Below, piece by piece: positions 9,100 to 17,800 of a stretch of DNA of 64,000 nt. The position numbers and the translations under genes were made by a program. The number at the start of each line of letters is the position of its first letter. The stretch's first letter is position 1. The notes beneath the pieces were generated by a model. The model had not been told where the DNA came from. It saw only the letters and a list, made by a program, of their open reading frames with translations, and made no database searches. Source of the DNA: CAZXLT01 sp964641545 (lineage in GTDB: Bacteria > Patescibacteriota > Saccharimonadia > Saccharimonadales > AWTP1-31). The DNA lies in assembly GCA_964641545.1 (NCBI GenBank), contig CAZXLT010000003.1, positions 28,497 to 92,496 of the forward strand, given 5' to 3'.

Positions 9100-9651
9100 C
9101 TACCGCACCAGGGCCTTAACTGGCTTGTAGCTTTTCCGATGAATCTCACACGGACCAAGAGCGCGAAGCGCTTCACGGTGAGCTGCCGTGCCATAGCCAA
9201 CATGCTTAAAAAATCCATACCCAGGAAACTGAAGATCTTTTTGGGCCATGTAATGATCTCGTGCCACTTTCGCTACAATACTTGCTGCGCTCACCGCAGG
9301 TACACTTTGGTCCGCACGAACCACTGCTCGAGAATTACGTAAACCCGAAAGAAAGTTATAAGACCCGTCAACTATGAGATCCTCGTATTGTTGTATGCCT
9401 TCCACGGCGCGGTACATAGCCAGCCTAACAGCCTCCGTCAAGCCAAGCGTATCAATTTCTTTATTCGTTACCCAGCCAAGACTAACTGCGCGCGCTTTTT
9501 CCCAAATTTGACGACTCAAGTCTGCCCTTTTCTTCTTCGTTAACACTTTTGAGTCTGCTAAACCGGCAATGGACTCTTCCAGAATAACCGCTCCTGCAAC
9601 AAGTGGACCAGCCCAAGAACCTCTGCCCGCTTCATCAACCCCGAGAATCAT
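9100..9651 (-). CDS. rnhB: Ribonuclease HII
   Basis: RNase HII cuts RNA at ribonucleotides embedded in DNA, starting ribonucleotide excision repair. The 183-aa protein opens with GVDEAGRGSWAGPLV, which holds the first catalytic Asp-Glu pair. Further catalytic acidic residues lie in DLIVDG and in AKVARDHYM, and the C-terminal GYGTAAHREAL block is conserved. ATG 9651 lies 6 nt after TATTAT, so a leaderless promoter is likely, just downstream of the rplS terminator. Genes rplS-rnhB-yraN are a classic bacterial neighbourhood. Confidence 0.96.
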   Translation of the reverse strand: MILGVDEAGRGSWAGPLVAGAVILEESIAGLADSKVLTKKKRADLSRQIWEKARAVSLGWVTNKEIDTLGLTEAVRLAMYRAVEGIQQYEDLIVDGSYNFLSGLRNSRAVVRADQSVPAVSAASIVAKVARDHYMAQKDLQFPGYGFFKHVGYGTAAHREALRALGPCEIHRKSYKPVKALVR

Positions 9652-9657
9652 GCTGTA

Positions 9658-9663
9658 ATAATA
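9658..9663 (-). promoter_or_regulatory. -10 box (TATTAT) of rnhB
   Basis: It ends exactly 6 nt before ATG 9651, predicting a start of transcription on the A of the start codon. It overlaps the T-rich tail of the rplS terminator. Confidence 0.5.
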
Positions 9664-9665
9664 AC

Positions 9666-9691
9666 AAAAATCACCTCATCTCAGGTGATTT
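9666..9691 (-). terminator. Rho-independent terminator of rplS
   Basis: A perfect 9-bp stem, AAATCACCT and AGGTGATTT, with a 6-nt loop, is followed on the minus strand by TTGTTATTATT (five T in a row counting the stem end). It lies 22 nt after the rplS stop. Confidence 0.85.
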
Positions 9692-9712
9692 AAGTTGTAA
9701 TTTCAGATTGAA

Positions 9713-10240
9713 TTATTTTGCAGGTTCGTCGTGCTGTGCAAGCGCAGCTTCAACTTTTGCGTCGTTCTTAGCCTCTTCTTCGGCTTTCTTTGCAGCTTCT
9801 GCTTCGTGCTGCTTTGCGGCGGCTTCTTTAGCTTCTTTCTCGGCAGCTTCAGCGGCTTCGTCTGGCGGTAATTCGTTAACAGCCTTCTTGTTAAACTCTA
9901 CTCCGCTCAATCGTGCTGATTTACCGGTACGTTCTCGCATGTACGTGAGGTAGTTTCGGCGCACCTTACTACGTTTTGTGACTTCAATTTTAGTAACAAG
10001 CGGTGAGTGCAGGAGGTATGTCTTTTCTACTCCGATACCGCTAGCGATTCTGCGTACTGTGACTGTAGCAGTTAGGCTTTGTTTACGGCTAACACGAATA
10101 ACAATGCCCTCAAACACCTGGATACGGCTTTTATTACCTTCCTGAATTTTTTGGTGAACACGAACTGTATCACCTGGCATAACGTCAACTACCGCGTGCT
10201 TTTTGTACTTGGCTTCAATTTTCTGAACAATAGATTGCAT
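9713..10240 (-). CDS. rplS: 50S ribosomal protein L19 with long charged C-terminal extension
   Basis: L19 sits at the 30S-50S interface of the ribosome. The first ~115 residues are canonical (PGDTVRVHQKI, GIVIRVSRK, the GVEKTYLLHSP block, RRNYLTYMRERTGKSARL). After that comes a ~55-residue tail made almost only of Ala, Glu and Lys, which is absent from most L19 proteins and is probably a helical or disordered appendage. I chose ATG 10240 (MQSIVQKIEAKY) over the in-frame TTG at 10246, because AAGG lies upstream and families begin there. The transcript ends at the hairpin 9666-9691. Confidence 0.95.
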   Translation of the reverse strand: MQSIVQKIEAKYKKHAVVDVMPGDTVRVHQKIQEGNKSRIQVFEGIVIRVSRKQSLTATVTVRRIASGIGVEKTYLLHSPLVTKIEVTKRSKVRRNYLTYMRERTGKSARLSGVEFNKKAVNELPPDEAAEAAEKEAKEAAAKQHEAEAAKKAEEEAKNDAKVEAALAQHDEPAK

Positions 10241-10277
10241 AATCAATAAACCTTACACTATTTTTGGCTTGAATTCA

Positions 10278-10306
10278 AGTATATCACATCTGTTGTGAGA
10301 ATGAAA
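10278..10306 (-). promoter_or_regulatory. rplS promoter
   Basis: TTTCAT (10301-10306), a 17-nt spacer and TATACT (10278-10283) on the minus strand. The 12-nt palindrome CTTGAATTCAAG (10268-10279) overlaps the start of transcription. The leader is about 30 nt. Confidence 0.55.
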
Positions 10307-10329
10307 TATACTCGCAGCTCGAAAAGCTA

Positions 10330-10335
10330 TATTAT
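10330..10335 (+). promoter_or_regulatory. -10 box (TATTAT) of the malic enzyme gene
   Basis: TATTAT ends 6 nt before ATG 10342 and no Shine-Dalgarno is present, so a leaderless transcript is predicted. An overlapping TATATT (10328-10333) is an alternative. Confidence 0.5.
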
Positions 10336-10341
10336 GTCACT

Positions 10342-11475
10342 ATGGATTACGCTAAATTAGCTTTGCAACAACACAAAGAACTACACGGTAAAATTGCAAT
10401 TTCCTTGAAAGATAACCTTGATTCCAAAGATAAACTCAGCATTCACTACACGCCAGGTGTTGGTGCAGTTAGCAGTTACGTCGCCAAACATCCTGAGAAA
10501 ACGCGTGAGTACACATGGCTCAACAATAACGTTGCAGTAATAAGTGATGGCTCTGCTGTTTTGGGCCTGGGTAATATTGGACCAAACGGGGCATTACCGG
10601 TTATGGAAGGCAAGGCAATGTTATTCAAACACTTTGCTCATGTTGACGCCGTACCAATAGTGCTGAACGTCCATACAGCCGATGAAATCGTCAACGCAGT
10701 TACCGCCATAGCACCGAGCTTCGGTGGCATCAATCTTGAAGACATTGCGGCACCAATATGCTTTGAGGTAGAAGAGCGACTCAAAAAACAACTATCCATT
10801 CCCGTGTTTCATGACGACCAGCATGGCACGGCAATTGTAGTATTAGCAGCGCTTATTAACGCCATGAAAATTACAGGAAAAACTTTATCAGATTGTCGTA
10901 TTGTATGCGTTGGAGCCGGTGCTGCAGGCGTAGCAATAATGAAGCTACTGAGTCATTATTCCAGCCCAAGTATACTTGCTGTTGACAGCAGAGGTATCAT
11001 CAGTGCACATCGCACAGATCTAAATGAAGAAAAACGAAAACTGCTCGAGTTTACCAACAAAAAGAATGTTTCAGGCGACCTAAACATCGCGTTACAAGGT
11101 GCTGATGTATTCATTGGCGTATCTAAAGCTGGATTATTATCTATAGAGATGGTGAAAACAATGGCAAAAGACCCAATCATCTTTGCTATGGCAAACCCAA
11201 TACCTGAAATTATGCCAGAAGAAGCAAAAGAAGCAGGTGTTGCTGTCATGGCAACTGGCAGAAGCGACTTTCCCAATCAAGTCAACAACGCATTGGCGTT
11301 TCCAGGAATATTTCGAGGTGCCCTAGACAATAACGTGACAAAAATTACAGATGCCCACAAAGTAGCAGTTGCCAAAATAATTGCCGACCTCGTTGACCAT
11401 CCATCGCCCGAGAATATTATTCCCAGCGTGCTAGACGAACGGCTCGTCCCAACTATTGCAAAAACTATTGTTTAG
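10342..11475 (+). CDS. NAD(P)-dependent malic enzyme
   Basis: Malic enzyme oxidatively decarboxylates malate to pyruvate. The 377-aa protein is the short bacterial type without a phosphotransacetylase domain. Visible are YTPGVGAVS, the divalent-metal and malate region FGGINLEDIAAP, the FHDDQHGTAIV block, and the Rossmann motif VGAGAAGVAIM that binds the nicotinamide cofactor. NAD versus NADP preference cannot be read reliably. With no citrate-cycle genes in view, it may feed pyruvate from imported malate. It is a single-gene unit, convergent with pilB 9 nt downstream. Confidence 0.92.
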   Translation: MDYAKLALQQHKELHGKIAISLKDNLDSKDKLSIHYTPGVGAVSSYVAKHPEKTREYTWLNNNVAVISDGSAVLGLGNIGPNGALPVMEGKAMLFKHFAHVDAVPIVLNVHTADEIVNAVTAIAPSFGGINLEDIAAPICFEVEERLKKQLSIPVFHDDQHGTAIVVLAALINAMKITGKTLSDCRIVCVGAGAAGVAIMKLLSHYSSPSILAVDSRGIISAHRTDLNEEKRKLLEFTNKKNVSGDLNIALQGADVFIGVSKAGLLSIEMVKTMAKDPIIFAMANPIPEIMPEEAKEAGVAVMATGRSDFPNQVNNALAFPGIFRGALDNNVTKITDAHKVAVAKIIADLVDHPSPENIIPSVLDERLVPTIAKTIV

Positions 11476-11484
11476 TCCCGATAT

Positions 11485-13089
11485 TTAGCCAAGAACTCGG
11501 AAGACTTCTTCTACGGTGGTTTGTCCACTAATTAGTTTGAAGAGTGCGTTGTGAAGCATTGTCAGCATGCCGCCTTCTATCGCTGCTTGTTCAATATGTT
11601 GCGTACTAACATCTGTTCGTTTTTCTTGCATCATTGAGCGCAATCTATCAGTCATGACCAGTTGTTCTCTCAAAGCCAATTGTCCTTTGTAGCCAAAAGG
11701 ATTTTCTTCTGACTTACCAGGTTTGTATAGCTGAAGACCAGTGAGGTTTGGTTTTTGTACACTAGCAGGCAGAGAGTCGACTATTTTTTGCAATCGACTC
11801 AGGATTGCTGGGTCAGGTGCGTAGGGTATCTTGGTGGCATCATCAAGGCGCCGCACTAAGCGCTGTGCCATAACCAGGCGTATTGCTGACACAAACAGTG
11901 GGTTTTCTCCTATGACATCCATCATACGTGTAAGCGCCGCAGACGCAGAACTCGCGTGAAAGGTTGATAGCACTAAATGACCTGTTAATGAGGCTTGCAT
12001 AGCTGTTTTTGCAGTATCCATGTCTCGTATTTCTCCAAGCATCACAATGTCAGGGTCAAGGCGAAGTACCGCACGCAGCTTTTCAGCAAACTTTGCTTGC
12101 TCGCTATTTTTGGAGGTGACCGAAACCTGTGTTATCCCACTAAACTGATACTCTACAGGATCTTCAATTGTGATTATTTTTCGTTCATCATTATTAAGAG
12201 AGTTGAGGACGGAGTACAGTGTCGTTGTTTTACCTGAGCCGGTCGGTCCAACTGCTAGTACAAGCCCGCTTGGTTTTTGAATAATTCCTTCAAGAACCGC
12301 TCGTTCGGCGGCAGACAGACCAAGTCGATCCAGGTTGTACATTTTGCTTTCCATATTAAATAAGCGCATAACAATGTCCATGCCATTAATAGCGGGTACG
12401 GTTTCTACGCGTAGGTTTACATCAACCATTTCCCCGTCAGCCATCTTAATCTTTTGTGCGATATGACCTTGCTGAGCCTCATCGGCGCTTGTTGAGACGT
12501 TTGCAGCGCTAGCAATGGCTGAGATAAGCATCCTGCTTCGTTCACGACTAATTTGTGCGACTGGGTGTAGTACGCCATCTATACGAAAGCGAATTCTTAC
12601 AAAGTTAGGTTGATTTTCAACATGAATGTCCGAGGCGCTTAACTTGTGTGCTTGCTGGGTTAAGTAGGCAAGCATATCATCAGCTCGAACCTGGTCTAGT
12701 GTCGCTGAAACTTTTTGAATCAACGATTCTTGATCTGCAGCACCAATTGTGATGTCTTGGTAAATAATTTTTTTTGGTGGATCATACAAAGCCATATACT
12801 CTCGGAAACCCGCGTCTGAGACCAAACTAAAGTCTACTTTTTGATCAAGAAACTGCTGTTTTAACTGGCGTAGGGTCTGTTGAGATGTGGTATTAGTAAT
12901 GCCAAAGTTAATTGCGTGTTCTGCGTAATACAGTGGAATAACACGCTTAGAGTACATCTCCTGGGTCGGAATGAGGTCTTTATACAGTGTTTTATCGCCT
13001 GGTTGGGATGTGTCAGTATAATCAAGACCAAGAATCCGAGCACGTCGCTGGGTTGATTGTTCTTCGTCGGCACGAGCGTTTTGACTCAT
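11485..13089 (-). CDS. pilB: GspE/PilB family type II/IV secretion ATPase
   Basis: This 534-aa cytoplasmic ATPase would power assembly of type IV pilus or pseudopilus fibres. It has an N-terminal GspE/MshE-like domain (about 25-130), then the secretion ATPase core with Walker A GPTGSGKTT, the Asp box, Walker B DPDIVMLGEIRD and a His box (GHLVLSTFHA). The tetracysteine zinc motif found in many PilB proteins is not evident. No pilin, PilC or PilM genes are adjacent, so its partners must lie elsewhere. Type IV pili are widely reported in Saccharibacteria, where they mediate host contact and motility. Confidence 0.92.
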   Translation of the reverse strand: MSQNARADEEQSTQRRARILGLDYTDTSQPGDKTLYKDLIPTQEMYSKRVIPLYYAEHAINFGITNTTSQQTLRQLKQQFLDQKVDFSLVSDAGFREYMALYDPPKKIIYQDITIGAADQESLIQKVSATLDQVRADDMLAYLTQQAHKLSASDIHVENQPNFVRIRFRIDGVLHPVAQISRERSRMLISAIASAANVSTSADEAQQGHIAQKIKMADGEMVDVNLRVETVPAINGMDIVMRLFNMESKMYNLDRLGLSAAERAVLEGIIQKPSGLVLAVGPTGSGKTTTLYSVLNSLNNDERKIITIEDPVEYQFSGITQVSVTSKNSEQAKFAEKLRAVLRLDPDIVMLGEIRDMDTAKTAMQASLTGHLVLSTFHASSASAALTRMMDVIGENPLFVSAIRLVMAQRLVRRLDDATKIPYAPDPAILSRLQKIVDSLPASVQKPNLTGLQLYKPGKSEENPFGYKGQLALREQLVMTDRLRSMMQEKRTDVSTQHIEQAAIEGGMLTMLHNALFKLISGQTTVEEVFRVLG

Positions 13090-13132
13090 GCATATAGTAT
13101 AAATGCTTGTGCTTTTTTATGCACGACTGGAT

Positions 13133-13138
13133 TACAAT
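13133..13138 (+). promoter_or_regulatory. -10 box (TACAAT) of the SpoU methyltransferase gene
   Basis: It ends exactly 6 nt before ATG 13145, predicting transcription from the start codon itself. Confidence 0.55.
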
Positions 13139-13144
13139 GCAGAT

Positions 13145-13639
13145 ATGCGAAAAATAGTTATTATTGCACACGACATAAGAAGTGCCCACAATGTAGGCGC
13201 GCTTTTACGAACAGCAGACTGTATGGGAGTCTCGGCAATCTATTTTACGGGGTATACTCCTTTTCCGAGAGTGTCTAATGACCCACGTCTCCCACACCAA
13301 ATCCAAAATACTACAGCAAAGATTGCCAAAACTGCTCTGGGCGCAGAGCGTACAGTAAACTTGTGTGTTGAAGATGATGTTAACGCTCTTATACGTAAAC
13401 TAAAAAAACGGTATCAGCTCATTGCACTCGAACAGCACAAAAACAGTAAAAAACTGCCTGACTTTAGTACTAATAAAGATGTCGCACTATTACTCGGGCG
13501 CGAAGTCGAAGGAATAGATGAAAAACTACTTTCTTCTTGCGATGATGTAGTTGAAATTCCAATATTAGGTAGTAAGGAGTCCCTTAACGTCACGCAAGCT
13601 GCGGCAATTGCGTTGTATCATTTCAGATTTGTTATATAG
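13145..13639 (+). CDS. SpoU/TrmH family RNA 2'-O-methyltransferase
   Basis: The 164-aa protein is a single SPOUT domain that uses S-adenosylmethionine to methylate a ribose 2'-OH of tRNA or rRNA. The three SpoU motifs are visible: motif 1 with HNVGALLRTAD, motif 2 with ALLLGREVEGI, and motif 3 with IPILGSKESLNVTQAAAIALY, which form the trefoil knot. The size fits a minimal TrmL/TrmH-like enzyme; the exact target cannot be read. ATG 13145 (MRKIVIIAHD) is chosen because a TACAAT box sits 6 nt before it and the longer frame would include the promoter. Its end lies 40 nt before the CAP gene start. Confidence 0.88.
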   Translation: MRKIVIIAHDIRSAHNVGALLRTADCMGVSAIYFTGYTPFPRVSNDPRLPHQIQNTTAKIAKTALGAERTVNLCVEDDVNALIRKLKKRYQLIALEQHKNSKKLPDFSTNKDVALLLGREVEGIDEKLLSSCDDVVEIPILGSKESLNVTQAAAIALYHFRFVI

Positions 13640-13665
13640 CATTAGCGTTTCATTCTCGCATGAGT

Positions 13666-13671
13666 TAGAAT
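13666..13671 (+). promoter_or_regulatory. -10 box (TAGAAT) of the CAP-domain gene
   Basis: It ends 8 nt before ATG 13680, with no Shine-Dalgarno between. Confidence 0.45.
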
Positions 13672-13679
13672 TGGATCAT

Positions 13680-14879
13680 ATGCCAACGGTCTCGCGCAAC
13701 AGGCACCACACAAAACGACATGGCCAACATCAAAAAAGAAGCAGCCACTTTCTAAAAGTTTATCTCCCTTACGTTCCTCTGACTGTTTTTCTTGTGACAG
13801 GATTACTAATTAGTTTTTTGTGGAAGCCAACTGGAAACAAGGGCGTTTTAGCTTATTCTGTAGAAATGAGTGGCGGAGCTCTTTTAACCGCAACCAATCA
13901 ACAACGAGCACAGAATGGAGCCGGAAGTTTGACATTAAATGAAAAGCTATCTGCAGCTGCTCAAGCAAAAGCCAACGATATGGCTGCCAGAAACTACTGG
14001 TCACATAATACTCCTGAGGGAAACCCTCCATGGATTTTTATTTCAAATGCAGGCTATAGCTATAGTCGTGCTGGCGAGAACCTGGCATACGGCTTTGCTA
14101 CAAGCAGCGAAACGATCAACACAGGCTGGATGAATAGTACCTCACACCGCGAAAATATGCTTAACAAAGATTATACTGAAGTGGGATTTGGATACACCAA
14201 TGCTTCAAATTATAACAATAATGGTGAGCAAACAATTGTCGTAGCCATGTATGCAACACCGCTCAGCGCGCCTACTCCAGCTCCAGCACCTGCTGTAGCA
14301 AAAACGACGCCGAAACAAACAACAGTTACCACGACTCCAGAAGCACCAAAAACGACACGCGATGTTGAGGTGACGGTTCTTGATGAAAACAATAAACCAG
14401 TACGAGGCATCAAGGTTACTCTTCATTCCGCACCACGCGAGGCGGTGACCGATAACGATGGGGTTGCACTGTTCAAAGATGTAGAACAAGGGGAACATAC
14501 TGCAACCGCAGAGATAGATGGTGCAAAACGAGAACAAACACTCACCGTTTCAAGCGACACCCAGAAAGTGAGCATAGAACTTCCAGCGCCAAAGCTTAGC
14601 TCAAATTCTACTTCGTCTACCGCAACACCAGTGGAGCCCAAAAAAATAAGCCGTCTCGAAGTAATAACTAAAGGAGCTATACCTTGGCTTGCAAGCATAA
14701 TGAGTGCCCTTGCCTTATTGAGCGGCGCATATTTGCTTGGCAAACATAGCCGTTCCTTGCACCGGCTAATCGTTCGTGGAGAGCGTTATGTGCTGCAACA
14801 CAGTATTTTGGATGTTACAATTCTTAGTTTTCTTTGGTTGTGTTTTGTAGTGAGTCGTACGGCAGGCGTAATTTTGTAA
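13680..14879 (+). CDS. Membrane-anchored CAP/SCP-domain protein with carboxypeptidase-regulatory-like domain
   Basis: The 399-aa protein has a basic N-terminus and one membrane segment (about 30-50). A CAP/SCP domain (about 75-190) follows, with the SHNTPEGNP and AGENLAYG blocks and a HRENMLNKDYTEVGFGY end. Next come a Pro/Thr-rich linker, a carboxypeptidase-regulatory or Cna-B-like beta-sandwich (about 225-300) and two C-terminal membrane segments. It is therefore displayed outside the cell. CAP domains act in cell-wall or lipid binding and in host interaction; the precise role here is unknown. The start ATG 13680 is preferred over an upstream GTG frame that overlaps the previous gene. Confidence 0.88.
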   Translation: MPTVSRNRHHTKRHGQHQKRSSHFLKVYLPYVPLTVFLVTGLLISFLWKPTGNKGVLAYSVEMSGGALLTATNQQRAQNGAGSLTLNEKLSAAAQAKANDMAARNYWSHNTPEGNPPWIFISNAGYSYSRAGENLAYGFATSSETINTGWMNSTSHRENMLNKDYTEVGFGYTNASNYNNNGEQTIVVAMYATPLSAPTPAPAPAVAKTTPKQTTVTTTPEAPKTTRDVEVTVLDENNKPVRGIKVTLHSAPREAVTDNDGVALFKDVEQGEHTATAEIDGAKREQTLTVSSDTQKVSIELPAPKLSSNSTSSTATPVEPKKISRLEVITKGAIPWLASIMSALALLSGAYLLGKHSRSLHRLIVRGERYVLQHSILDVTILSFLWLCFVVSRTAGVIL

Positions 14880-14890
14880 CTGAGTCAGTA

Positions 14891-17800
14891 TTACGCAACC
14901 TGCACGTGATCGGCACCGAGTAACTCTTCTAAAAGACTAGTGAACTCTGCAGAAATAGTAACTCGACTTGGCAGCCGCATGGCTTGACGAGATTCTGGAG
15001 TTCCTAGAACAAGAATAACTTCATTTTTGCCTTGATGCTGGTCTATTAGTTTTTTTAGTTTTTCCAATTGCACAAGGTTGTTGCTATCCTCCATACGAAC
15101 ATACAACTTGTCACCAGCACTCTTCATGTTCGAGGGTTTATCGGTTGTTTTTTTTGACTTTGAACTCGTTTTAAGCAGTTTCATTGTTTTGCCGCTCGGT
15201 GCATAACTCTTTGCCTCGCTATGCGTAATTTCTCGAGCAGAATTCACAATAATTTTTAGTTCTCCAGGGTTTCCGTCACGATCTAGTGCATCAATCTTAC
15301 CCGTCACCGCTACTACACGGTCTTTTTGCCATAAATCAAGTGAACTTTCGTAAACAGACGGGAAAAGCACGAGTTCGAGCTCGTGAGATTCGTCAGCAAG
15401 TCGGACAAAGGCCATTTTTTGACCTTTTTTAGTTATTATTTCTCTTGATGCCGCGATAACACCTCCTACTATTGCGATCTTATCTTGCATTGAAGAGTCC
15501 AAACTGTTTAGCGGGATTGTTTGTTCCGATAGCCACACACGATAATCTTCGAGTGGGTGTTGTGATAGGTATAAGCCTAGTAGTTCTCGCTCCCACTGTA
15601 GTTGTTCATGTTGTGGGATAGGGGTCACAGATGTATTGAGGGTTATTTTAGCTTTGACGCTAAGACCGCTTCCAAGGTCTTCGCCAAAAATATCGGTTTG
15701 TCCAAGTGCTTTCTGCTTTTGAATACGCGCACCATATGCCAGCAAAACATCAATGTTCGCTAGAAGTATGTCTCGCTTTTCAAACTGGTCAAAACTACCA
15801 GACTTTATTAAGCTTTCAACAGTTTTTCGATTGACTAATCGCACATTAACTCTCTCAAAAAAGTCTTCAAGCGATGTAAACCTTCCCTCACTTCGTGCCC
15901 GTAATATTTCCTCCACAGCAGATGAGCCAACATTTTTAACAGCTGCCATTCCGAAGCGGATTTGATTTTGTTGCGGAACCACGCCAAACTCAACAAAAGA
16001 CTCGTTTACATCTGGAGGCAACACCGTGATGCCCATGTGGTTACATTCCGTAATTTCAATCGCCAAACGATCGGTATCGTCAAAATCGCTGGTCATTAAT
16101 GCTGCCATGAAGGCAGCAGGATAATGTGCCTTAAGGTACGCCGTTTGATAGGCAATAAGCGCGTAGCATGCGGCGTGACTTTTGTTAAAACAATAGTTCG
16201 CGAACTCCTCAAGTTGATCCCAAAATTTCTCCATCAGCTTTGTATCGGCTTTACTGTGCTGAATGGCTCCTTCAATAAACTCTGGCTTAATTTTTTGCAT
16301 CATTGAAAGAATTTTTTTACCGACAGCCTTACGCAAAGTATCCGCTTGCCCGCCCGTAAACCCTGCCAGATCCTTGGATATCTGCATAAACTGTTCCTGA
16401 TACACTAAGACACCATATGTACTTTTTAGCGCGTTTTCCATCTTGGGATGCAAGTAACTGATCGATTCTTCTCCGTGTTTTCGTCTAATAAAGCTATCTA
16501 TAAACTGCATAGGTCCCGGACGGTACAAAGCCACCATTGCCACAATATCTTCAAAAACGGTTGGCTTAAGGTCTTTTAAGTACCGCTTCATGCCTGCGGA
16601 CTCAAGCTGGAATACTCCTGTCGTATCGCCTTTTTGCAACAAGGCGTAGGTTTTGGCATCGTCAAGACCTATTCGATCAATGTCGAGGTCCTTACCATAC
16701 ACCCTTTTTATGATTCTGAGTGTGTTCTTGATGATAGTAAGGTTGCTCAGACCCAAAAAGTCCATCTTTAACAGCCCAAGTTCCTCTACGGGTCCCATTG
16801 AGTACTGAGTCGCAACAACACCCTTTTGCGCCATTTCGAGCGGGGCGTACTTAACTATTTCATCAGGCGCAATTACCACCCCAGCCGCATGGACACCATG
16901 CGAACGGATTGTTCCTTCTAATTGGACAGCTAAGTCAAAAACTCGCTGAGCCGTCTCATTTTGTTTATACTCTGCTTTTAGCTCAGCATTTTCCTTTAAC
17001 GACGTTTTGAGCGGAATGTGTCTGCCTTGCACTGGAGGGGGAATCATTTTAGCTAAACGATCCGCCTCGGCATACGGAACCTGGAGCACACGAGCAACGT
17101 CGCGAACAGCGTTTCGGGCTGCCATCCTACCAAACGTAACAATGTTTGCCACTCTATTGGTGCCATATTTTTCAACACAATACTGAATTACCTCGTCTCG
17201 TCTTGTGTCTTGTATGTCAATATCTATATCTGGCATGCTAATCCTGTCTGGATTTAAAAACCGTTCAAACAGTAAGTCATATCGCATTGGGTCGAGTTCA
17301 GTAATTTTTAAGGCATACGCAATAATGGAGCCCGCCGCCGAACCTCGCCCGGGCCCAAATACAATGCCCTGGTCTTTACCCCAGTTAATAAAATCGGCAA
17401 TAATTAAAAAGTAACCGTTAAAACCCATCTTGGAAATAACCGATAGCTCGAATTCAGCACGCTCAAGGATGTCTTTAGACAACGTTTTTTTTGCCGTAGC
17501 CACCGACAAACCTGTTGTTTGCTCTTCTACAACGCCACCGTACCGCCAAGCGAGACCACGATAAACTAGCTTATGCAGATAGCTTTCTTCGGTTTCTTTG
17601 CTTGGCACTTCAAAACTTGGTATAAGGATATTTCCCAATGAAAGCTCGAGATCGCAGCGTTCTGCGATAGCTTTTGTGTTTGTTATGACTTCAGGATGTT
17701 CTTTTGACCAACGCGCAATAATATCATTTGGATTGGTTACATGGAGCTCAAATTCCTTTAATGACATGCGCTTCTCGTCACTCAAGAAAGCTCCTGTTTG

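Noticed and set aside
10268..10279. Perfect palindrome CTTGAATTCAAG at the rplS transcription start as an operator
   Set aside because: It is a single short palindrome at a ribosomal promoter; no second copy or partner regulator supports it.
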